This document shows, piece by piece, positions 1 to 8,600 of a stretch of 37,955 bases of DNA (position 1 is its first letter; each line of letters begins with the position of its first letter). The stretch is from the IMG/VR virus record IMGVR_UViG_3300030202_001323, positions 4,857 through 42,811 of that record; one strand, given 5' to 3'. The position numbers and the translations under genes were made by a program. Below the pieces are notes generated by a model. That model was not told where the DNA came from. It did not search any database and was given only the letters and a program-made list of their open reading frames with translations. Origin of the DNA: a virus.

Positions 1-228
1 GCTCATGCCATAAATTTTGTTAACGTCGTGCTGGTTTTCAGGCACTTCAGTATAATATATTGCTGATTCGTCAAGAATAAAGTCAAATATAATCCTTGAG
101 TTATCTGGGTGATTTATAAATGTACCAGAGCTATGCTCACCTTTAGGTATAACATAAGTTCTAAAGCCAAGATCGTCAACTTCTTTACTGCAAGAAACAA
201 AAAAAAGAAGTATCAGAAGTTTTTTCAC
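1..228 (-). CDS. Partial small lipoprotein, GTG start, runs off left edge
   Basis: An open frame of 76 codons starts at GTG (226-228) and continues without a stop to base 1, so the C-terminus lies outside the window. The GTG shares its G with the TAG stop of the preceding gene (TAGTG), a tight junction like others here. The N-terminus is Lys-Lys then a run of Leu/Ile/Phe ending in the lipobox FVSC followed by SKEVDD, a typical lipoprotein signal with Cys at about residue 13. The mature part (for example IIFDFILDESAIYYTEVPEN) looks beta-rich and has no family I recognise. The lipoprotein call rests on the signal alone. A function in the infected cell envelope is inference. Confidence 0.62.
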   Translation of the reverse strand, partial: MKKLLILLFFVSCSKEVDDLGFRTYVIPKGEHSSGTFINHPDNSRIIFDFILDESAIYYTEVPENQHDVNKIYGMS

Positions 229-452
229 TACTGAGAGTCTCTAATAGCTTTTTCTGTTGGATAATCTTTATCTCCAGGCTTAGCTGGTGCTTCTCCTCTT
301 TTTCTTTTAGCATGTATTCTATCCCACAAACCTATTTTCTTTGCAGGTGATGTACAGTGTGCATCTAAAGGAGAGTTTGTTTTTTCTCTATCAGCATTAC
401 ACATGCAGTTAGCTCCGTAAAAAGAACTACCTTTCATTTTAAAATTGTTCAT
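228..452 (-). CDS. Small basic Cys-containing protein of unknown function
   Basis: This 74-residue protein begins MNNFKMKGSSFYGANCMCN, has a CxC pair near residues 16-18, another Cys near residue 33, and a Lys/Arg-rich C-terminal half. The KMKGS start and an SPL motif resemble small proteins I have seen in Bacteroidota phages, but I cannot assign a function. It follows the 464-937 gene after 11 bases. That gap is part of a run of A residues on the coding strand with no Shine-Dalgarno sequence. The next gene overlaps its stop by one base. An SPL plus Cys arrangement also occurs in the upstream neighbour, so the two may be distantly related or bind the same ligand; that is speculative. Confidence 0.6.
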   Translation of the reverse strand: MNNFKMKGSSFYGANCMCNADREKTNSPLDAHCTSPAKKIGLWDRIHAKRKRGEAPAKPGDKDYPTEKAIRDSQ

Positions 453-463
453 ATTATTTTTTT

Positions 464-937
464 TTAAGATTTACCTTTGTTTTTTCTACAAAAAGACGCA
501 GCAGCCTCTCTACTACCAAAGCCCCATTTTTTTAAAGCCATAGCGTAAGGTGTTGGTTCTCCTTTAGCATTTTTCATACTACCTTTCATACCCGCAAATC
601 TACAAGCAAAACTAACTCTACGTGGGTTTGTACCACTAGTTTTTCTGTCGCCAAGAGTTTTACCTGTTTCAGACTTGTGTTTAGACCTCATTTTTTTATT
701 TCTTCTTTCGTAAGCCTCTTCCGTTATTTTAACGCTTGAGGCTTTTTTACAGCTACCAGGTGCACAAGGCTTTGTACCAGGTACTCTTTTATAACCGTCC
801 CAGCAGTTACACTTTTTAGCTAACGGTGAATGGTCATAACCTTTTTTACCGTAAGATATATGTTCTTCGTAGGTTTTAGCCATTACGCTTTTACCGTCCT
901 TGTACATTTTATGTGGCTTAAAATTTTTTTTACTCAT
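464..937 (-). CDS. Basic Cys-rich hypothetical protein
   Basis: I chose the ATG at 935-937 (MSKKNFKPHK), giving 157 residues. An in-frame GTG at 947-949 would add four residues and overlap the upstream gene. The ATG lies one base after the upstream stop (TAATATG). The middle holds a Cys cluster (KKCNCW, then two more Cys around PCAPGSC) that could bind metal. The C-terminus is a compact basic module containing ACRFAGMKGSM and KKWGFGSREAAASFCRK. The whole protein is strongly positively charged, so nucleic-acid binding is possible but unproven. I do not recognise a named family. It lies in a run of small accessory genes after the virion genes. Confidence 0.6.
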   Translation of the reverse strand: MSKKNFKPHKMYKDGKSVMAKTYEEHISYGKKGYDHSPLAKKCNCWDGYKRVPGTKPCAPGSCKKASSVKITEEAYERRNKKMRSKHKSETGKTLGDRKTSGTNPRRVSFACRFAGMKGSMKNAKGEPTPYAMALKKWGFGSREAAASFCRKNKGKS

Positions 938-938
938 A

Positions 939-1262
939 TTAAAAATCACTCATTAATTGATTATCTATTTCTTCTTGTATTTCTTTTCTTGTAGCTACCA
1001 TCTTAAAACTAAGATCAGCTTGAAACCTAGCTACTTCTTCTCCGTCTTTAAATATTATAATAGTAGGTATAACTGCTATTTTATGTTTTTTAGCCATTTC
1101 AGCCTGTGTACCTATATCTACGTATGATATTGTTTTACAGTCTTTCAAGTCCATAACCCACGGCACGTGATTAGCTTTGTTCCACTCAGCGTTAAACTGA
1201 GCTATTTGTATTTGACTAAAAGCACTATTACATAGCAGCATTAGTATTATAATGTATTTCAT
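939..1262 (-). CDS. Secreted thioredoxin-fold protein lacking the CxxC motif
   Basis: The 107-residue protein opens with a signal peptide (MKYIIILMLLCNSAFSQ), probably cleaved near residue 16, so the mature part should be periplasmic or extracellular. The rest follows the thioredoxin pattern: a strand and FNAEW at the place of the active-site helix, then EMAKKHKIAVIPTIIIFKDG with the cis-proline at P66 and the glycine turn after it. The two catalytic Cys positions after W27 are Asn (N28-K-A-N31), so redox activity of the usual type is not expected. One Cys remains at residue 42. Its ATG overlaps the stop of the next upstream gene (ATGA). A binding or scaffolding role in the envelope is inference. 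Confidence 0.72.
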   Translation of the reverse strand: MKYIIILMLLCNSAFSQIQIAQFNAEWNKANHVPWVMDLKDCKTISYVDIGTQAEMAKKHKIAVIPTIIIFKDGEEVARFQADLSFKMVATRKEIQEEIDNQLMSDF

Positions 1263-1537
1263 CTGTTATATAGTTTGTCCTCTATTTTTTCTAAAGTTTT
1301 CTTTATTTCTTCAACGTCTTTTTGTGTGTCCATAATAGTGTTACGAATCATTTGATCTTTCATATCAAATTCCATACGCGTAACTTCAGGAGTAACAACA
1401 GGTAGTTCTTTTGCTTCTGCAATATCAGCTTTTAATGTAAACCACATACCTATTAACGTTGACAGCGCAACACCTATTGCTATTAATGTTTTTATGCTTA
1501 TTGTAAAGCCAGTGTTTTCGTTTAATTCTTTTGCCAT
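1259..1537 (-). CDS. Single-TM membrane protein with C-terminal coiled coil, holin-like candidate
   Basis: This 92-residue protein has a polar start, one hydrophobic segment at about residues 15-35 (KTLIAIGVALSTLIGMWFT), and a charged C-terminal helix from about 55 to 90 with heptad-like spacing (KDVEEIKKTLEKIEDKL). The size and topology fit small phage membrane proteins often placed near lysis genes. However, a single TM plus coiled coil is not diagnostic of a holin, and no endolysin is visible nearby. It starts two bases after the upstream lipoprotein gene and overlaps the next gene by four bases. Alternatives are a spanin-like or superinfection-exclusion membrane protein. Confidence 0.6.
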   Translation of the reverse strand: MAKELNENTGFTISIKTLIAIGVALSTLIGMWFTLKADIAEAKELPVVTPEVTRMEFDMKDQMIRNTIMDTQKDVEEIKKTLEKIEDKLYNR

Positions 1538-1539
1538 TG

Positions 1540-2628
1540 TTAAAATATTGTGTAGTTTATTCCAAATTTAAAGTCGTACCACTCTCTATTCCAGTACTTA
1601 TTATATTTACCTTCAAAAAAGTAACCTAAGTTTTTATTTTGTTTTATACCATAAATTAAACCTGCAGAATAATCGTACCACTGCTCACCATCATTAAAGT
1701 TATGATATGAAAACTCGTTACCACTATCATAGTGATAAGGCATAACATTACCCCAAGCATGCAGCCAGTTTGATTTACTATATCTATAGTAGTCAAAACC
1801 AATTACAATTGAATGTTGCATTATTCTATCTAGCTCGTTTCTTTTTCTCTCTGTATAATCAGATAATACTTCAGGTATAACTACAGTTTCCCAAACCTCA
1901 GCGCTTGTAGCTACAACTTCACCAGCAGGATTTGTATATATTGAATTAGCAACATCTACATTGTAACCTTCTTGTAAAGCTAAATAAGTATAATGTAAGC
2001 TACCGTTATTTAACATCCACTCATCAAGCGGGTTGTAACCGTAAGGTTCAGCTAGCCTATGTGCTAAGCCAATATTCCAAGATAAGTTTTTATGTTTTCT
2101 ATATCTATATCTTTCTGATGCCTCAAAGTATTTTACGTCAGCAAAACCATCTTCTAAGTATTCTAGCTTTAATGCAAAAAAGTTTATACAAACCTCGCTT
2201 TCACAACCATCATCAGAACTCCAACGCATAAAATGATGTTGATCCATGTAATCTACACCTTCTTGTCTTTTGTAATCTACTTCAAATAAATATTCTAAAC
2301 CTCTAACTTTACCAACTGTAGCAGCATCGCTGTAGTTAGTTTCTGTACCATCGTAAAAAGACTTGCCTTTACTTTCATAACCAAACCTAGCTATTTTACG
2401 TAAGCCAACTGTAAAGTTATAATCGTAAGGAGTAGATATTGTGCTTGTAGATAAACCATTGTCTACAGAAAATACTTCAACATCAGATAATGATGTACCA
2501 CCATTTACAGCTGCGTAAAACGTAGAAAACTTTAACAATGATTTTAAGTCTATATCTTGACTACAACAAGATTTTGGTGCAGCACAAGATGTTATTATTA
2601 TTAATAGTAATATTAGTATTTTCTTCAT
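1540..2628 (-). CDS. Predicted lipoprotein with outer-membrane barrel-like features
   Basis: The 362-residue protein starts with two Lys, a strongly hydrophobic stretch and a lipobox ITSC (Cys15), then a second Cys cluster (SCC) at about residues 20-22. The rest is rich in Tyr, Trp, Phe, Asp and Asn in alternating patterns. The last residues, FKFGINYTIF, end in Phe with alternating aromatic/hydrophobic positions, as in the C-terminal beta-signal of outer-membrane barrels. A lipidated N-terminus together with a barrel-like body is unusual, and the signal could instead be an ordinary cleaved one. It lies immediately after the giant ejection gene. It might alter the infected cell surface, but function is unknown. 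Confidence 0.6.
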   Translation of the reverse strand: MKKILILLLIIITSCAAPKSCCSQDIDLKSLLKFSTFYAAVNGGTSLSDVEVFSVDNGLSTSTISTPYDYNFTVGLRKIARFGYESKGKSFYDGTETNYSDAATVGKVRGLEYLFEVDYKRQEGVDYMDQHHFMRWSSDDGCESEVCINFFALKLEYLEDGFADVKYFEASERYRYRKHKNLSWNIGLAHRLAEPYGYNPLDEWMLNNGSLHYTYLALQEGYNVDVANSIYTNPAGEVVATSAEVWETVVIPEVLSDYTERKRNELDRIMQHSIVIGFDYYRYSKSNWLHAWGNVMPYHYDSGNEFSYHNFNDGEQWYDYSAGLIYGIKQNKNLGYFFEGKYNKYWNREWYDFKFGINYTIF

Positions 2629-2658
2629 ATATTTTTAATCACTTGTAAATTTTAAATT

Positions 2659-5600
2659 TTACTGGTGAGCGTAGCACTTACCAGATTTATTTTCAGTTCT
2701 ATTTTTACATCTTGGTCCTTTACCTTTTCTTGTCTTAGCAGAGCACTGAACTTCTCTAGCTTCTTTTTCTTTTCTAAGTCTTTCTTTTTCTTTTCTTCTT
2801 TCTTCTTTTTCCTGTTCTTTTTCTTGTCTTCTAATTTCTTCAATTTCACCTCTAGCATTTATAACTTCTTGGTTTCTTACACCAACATCCCAAGTGTTCC
2901 AACCAAGTAATAAAGCTATACGCTGCCAGTTATCGTTATTACTATTACCAACCTCGCGTAAGTTCATAATTTTCTTATATAATCTATCTGTAGGTATATT
3001 TGTTAAAGCAGATATTGTTTGAGTAACAGGTGACCATATAGGATTATCTATATCAAAAGTGTCCATGTGATCAATTTCTCTACGTTTAAACTTGTATGTT
3101 CTAAGACCAGTATTTACTTTTCTAACTTTACTACCAACAGGTGGTGACAACTGTAGCATTTCCATTATTATAGCAGCTGTGTCCATACGAAAACCTTTTT
3201 TATCTTCTTCAGCAAACTTAATAATCATATTTTTAAGAGTAGAAGCTATTGCGCCAGCAACCCCGATACCACGTAGTATAGAATCTATTGAGCCATTTAC
3301 TAATCTAAATGTAGCTCTTTCTTTTTCTTTTTGTTTTTCACCTTCAGTTTTTTCTTCATCATCATCAAACATAAATCTAAACAGAGCTTGTTGTAGCGCA
3401 CCAAATATTAAGTTCTGTGCAGCGCCGTAATATAATATTTTTGATATGTTTGTTTTAGCATCACCTCTACCATTTTTTAAATCAAGAAAAGCTTTTTTAG
3501 TTAATCTAGCATACTGCATTGGTGTATTTTGAAAAGCAAGTATTAACCTACCAAGTGGTGAAGCTTGTTGTGATGAAATCATATCAGGTCTAGAAGACTG
3601 TTGAGTTTCTTCAGTTATCTTTTGAAAGTCTGTAAATGCTTGTGCTTCTGCGTCTGCTTGTGACATACCGCTTTTTATTAACGACTTAACTCTATTTCTA
3701 TAGAACGTGGCACCACCAGAAGCAATAGCAAAGCTATCAGCTATTTGTGTAGGTAAGAAACCAAACTCTAATAACTTTTGTAACAAACCAGATACACCAC
3801 CGTTTTTATATGCTTGTGCTATTTCACTTTCACTAACAGATCTTCTATTACCAGCACGTCTTTGTTTAAGCATATCAGAGTTAAATAAAAACGTAAAGTC
3901 TTTCCAAAATTGTTTTTGATTTGCAAATGCAGCTGCAGCTTTTATAGGATTATTGTCTGACCAGTTTATAAAGTTTACTGTTGACAATGTCTGTAATACA
4001 GCTGATCTACCGTTAAAAAACATGATAGCACCAACAGAGTTGTTAACCCAGTTTGTAAACTGATTAGTTAACTTGTTAGTACCAAAGTTTCTATTACTGC
4101 CATTTTCCATACGCCATAATATATCTTCCATAGCGTCTCTCCAATTAGTACCAAGCGCAGCTTCTAACTTATTCATCAAAGGCCCGTTTAATCTACCACC
4201 TTGCCAATCACCAAATAATTTTTTTCTATTTTCAATAAACTCAGTAAGCATACCAGTTCTATTTTCACCCATAGTTATACCATGAAGATCTTGAGGTATT
4301 GAGCTAGTTAACCAAGCGTTTGTAGGTTCTATGTAACTAGGTGATTTAGTTATTTTAGTAATACTATCAGCATACTGTTGTAACTCAGGTTCTTTGTTTA
4401 TTTCTTTTAATATAGCTTTTTTATCAGCTTCAGATATACCAGGTATTTCAACACCAGCTTTATCCCACATATAAACTCTTAATCCTTGATCGTAAGTAAA
4501 CTCTGTTCCAGGTATTTTCTTTTTTAGTTTTTTCTTAACTTTAGGAAAAGCCTTGTTTAAGTTTTTAAGATCAACAGATAAGCCTTGAGCCATATTACTT
4601 ATTTGCTGCATACCTCTTGAGTATGGATCAAACAACGCATCTTTAAAAAACTGCATATCAGCATCACCTTTAGCTCCTTTACCTAGTAGTGGATATAATA
4701 AGCCCTTAAAATCTTCTGCACTAGGCGGTATGAAAAATTTCCATTTACCTTTTTTACCACCAACAAGTTTTGCCTTTGCATCAGAATAATCTTTATACTC
4801 TGCAATACCTAAGTTTCTTGAAATCATTTCGTTTAACTTAGTAGGATCAGCTTTACTTCTTAATGTTGTTCTCGCTTGTCTTACTTTTGACTTAACATCA
4901 AATTGATCTAATATATTTTTAACAGCTTGTACATTTTTTAATGCGTCATCAGCAAAGTAAAAGTCATTATAACCTTCAGCTGCTTTATCAGCAACCCATA
5001 ATGCTTTAGCTTCAGCTGTAGAATTACCAAGTCCAGTTATATTTTCTATAGGTATGTTTAAGCCATTGTCTTTTAAAAACTTGTGTATAGCTTTTTGAGC
5101 CGCAGGTGGTCTAGCTGTTAATATAAATATATCGTTAGTACCAAACTTAGCTGCTAGCTTTTTAGCTTTTTCAAATAACGGTGCAATTTTACCATCAATA
5201 ACTTTGTTAAACTGTGAAAAATCAAACTTATAACCAAGATCAGCTAAGTTTTCATATTCAGCAGCATACTCTGCAGGTGTTAACGTACCTGTTGTACCGT
5301 CTGGTCTTGTAAACTCAACTAGAGATTTACTTGTAGCAAGTGTGTCATCAAAGTCTAATACACTTATACCTTTAGCATCACCTTCTAAATACTTTTGTTC
5401 TAGAGCTTTACTTATAATATTATCTTTTTGTATGTTTTCTTTTGATCTTAAAACTTTTATACCAGCTTCTTTTAATAAAACAACTTCAGCTGCAGGCTTA
5501 CCAGACACGTGAACAACTCTATCTAATATATTTTTTGGCAAAGCAAGTGTTAATCTTCTGTGACCCTCTCTACTTGTTCTACCTAACTTAGTGTCAAGTA

Positions 5601-8600
5601 TTTTATCCATAACAAACTTAGGACCAAAGAACTGAGTATGATCTTCTACTATATCAGCAAACACTTGATCGTTATATTTACCAGAAACTATAGCAGCAAA
5701 CAAGTCACTGTTAGTATTACCACTAGCGGCTAGATGCTCGCCTTTAATTGTTAGATCAGCGTATGTAGCTTTGTGCGCAGCTCTTTTTAATGCTTTACCT
5801 TTTAAACCTTTTTTCTTAAAAGTAGCTGTATTTTCTTTCATGCGCTCAGCATAAAAATCAAACTTACTTAATTTATCTACCCAAGCGTTATATGCTTTGC
5901 TATCAGTTTTAACACTGTCTTTTATATTTTTAAACTTGTTAGTATCTATAAAGTTACCTTGCATAAAATACTCTATAGCACTCAAAGCTCTTATACCTTT
6001 TACTATGTTTGTTTGCGTTTGAAAAAATGTAAACAAATCTATACCAGATATGTCACCAGCTTTGTAAGCTTCGTTTAGCTTGTCAATTAAATATTTTAAA
6101 TGACCTATGTTAGATGTATTAGCTGCAGATATTTTATCACGCACTGTGTCTAAGTGATCAAGAGCAGCTTGCATATCTCCTTCACTATGTAGTATAGGAG
6201 AATAAATGTCAACTAGTTTTCTGTTACTCTTGTTAGCAGGTAGTATGTCAGCTTGAACGTAACCAGTAACCTCGTTAACTAGCATATCCATAACTTGCGC
6301 TCTGTCATCTGCAAAAGGAGCTTTGCCATCATATTTAGCTGAGTTCATTGCAGAATCTAAAGCTCTACTAAAATAACCAAACACATCAACACCACCAAGA
6401 CTATTTATAAAAGACTGATCTATATTATACTTGTCAACAAAGTTTTTTATTGCATTATTATATCTTACAGCGTTGTCGTTTGTTTTCTTATCTTTGTTTC
6501 TTAATCTATAACCACCTTCTTTTATCGCGTCTTTTATTTTACTAGGAACATCAGCGCTGTCTAAAGCGTTTTGTATTAATCCTATGTTTTCTTTTGTAAT
6601 ACCCTTGTTAATAGCTTGTTCTTCTATATGCGCAAGCAGCTCACTAGAGTTAGTTAGCATAGCAGACATATCTCTATAAGCCTTGCTATCAAAACCAAAC
6701 CTAACACCAGTTTGTATTACTTGTTCTAAGTTAGGAGCAACACCATTCATAAAGGCAGACATGCCTAAGTTTTTACTTTCTTTACTTCTTAGCACAACAC
6801 CTCTTTCAACTTGTTCTATAGCTTGAGCTGTTAAGTTATCAGCTTGTACACCATATAAAAGCTCTTGCCTAGACTTAAACATGTTAGCTATATCACTATC
6901 ATTTTCCATGTTAGCTCTAAACTGTTCTAAACCTATTTCTTGAGCCATAGCTCTAGTTAACGTGTCAAGACCACCTCTTCTAAGCTCTGTCATTGTAGTA
7001 CCATTAAAAAACTTTTTAATAATATCAACAGAAGTTATATCTGTCATAGCTTTAGGATTACGTCTAATTTTTTGTTTACCATCAGTCATACCTTTGTAAG
7101 GACCTTCTTCGCTTGATCTATAAAAGTCTACTTGACCTGGTTTTGTACCTTTAGTTCTACCAACATGATCTGTTGTCCATACCTTAGTACCGTCTTCTTG
7201 TATAACTAGTTTTTGTACGGCTTTAGGCATATTTTTAGCTAACCAAGTGGTTGGCATGTGTTTTAATATAAGAGCTTTGTTTTTAGGATTTTTTAAAAAC
7301 ATTTCAATCTCTTGTGGTGTTTTACCCATAGCAGCTTCTATAGTTTGCTGTATAGGATTTTTTTCTGCATAAAACTTCTTTTTTAATTCAGAAACTAAAG
7401 GACTGACTGTAGCATTTTTTCCTTTTTCAGCTGTAATGCTAGGTAAAATACCTCCTAAAGTTAACTGGACTTCATCTAAGACAGTTTTTAATCCTTCTGG
7501 TGTTAACGCTAAGCCATCAGTAAAATCTGTTGTTCCTTCAACAATATTTCTATCATCATCTAAATTTATATCTGTATCGTCATCAGTAAGAACTCGATTA
7601 GCGTTGTCTAAATCTGTTGTAAACACTTGATCAATACCTAATCTTTCAGCTAAGCTGTTTGCTCTAAGGTTTAATCTATTACTAACAAACGCGTCTAAAC
7701 TTTGTTTAGAAGGATCGTATTCATTTTGTATCATAGTAACAGCTTCTGAAAACAAACTGTCTATATAATCTTTTCTTGTTACACCTTTTCTATTGTCAAT
7801 ACTTATAGGATCAAACAACCTTTTAGCTATGTCATTCATTATACCACCTATTTCGTACTCTAAAGCACTTACTTGATTGGCATCACCAGTCATTGGTTCG
7901 CCATTGTAATCAACTTTAAGCATATTGTCAAGCATAGCTTTAACATCAGCTTTAGTTGCTTTTTTACCTTTGTAACCCTGCTCTAACACACCTTGTAAGT
8001 TACTAGATCTTTTTACAGTTCTACCATCTTCAGTTTGTAAATCTTTACCTTTTCTTTTATCTATTCTTCTTTTAGTTAACTTACCTACCTCACCTTTGTC
8101 AAAAGACTTCATGTGATCCGCTAAATAAGCAGCGGCATTTGTCGGTGTGTCAGTTTTAAAATCAGCGTTATATAAACCTTGAGCTCTTTGTAAAATTGTA
8201 GGCTTGTTAGAGTACAACTTGTCTTTATATTTTTTATACTGTTTTCTTTGTATAGCATCTTGTACGTAGTTACCATATTCTTGATGAGCTATTTTTGGTT
8301 GTTGCTCCCATGGCAATGGCATACCGTTTTTGTCATATAATAAATGCTTGTTACCTTGTAATCTCTGCATTGCCTCAACATGTATAGGCGCTGCGTTCTC
8401 AGCTGTCCATGCGGCTAAATTACCAGAGTATTCTATTAACTCCTGAGTATCAAAAGCTTTAGCGTCTGTAGCGTGCTTTACTTCATGTGAAAATACAGTA
8501 CCTTGTGTTAAGTTACCTTCCTTAAGATTTTTAGCTGCAGCTTTAGCGTCTGTAACAATATACTTACCACCAACAATAACACCAAAACTTTCTCCAGACT

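Noticed and set aside
2652-2858. Lys/Glu-rich 68-residue frame at the end of the giant gene
   Set aside because: Off-frame reading of a Lys/Glu-rich helix; the giant protein's Cys/His tail is in the other frame and is clearly the real product.
2665-2910. Phe/Ser-rich plus-strand frame resembling a membrane protein
   Set aside because: Antisense of Lys/Glu codons produces Phe/Leu/Ser runs; no start context or neighbours support it.
5344-5355. DFDD in the giant protein read as a polymerase metal site
   Set aside because: Downstream LTARP and ADD motifs at HAD spacing explain it better.
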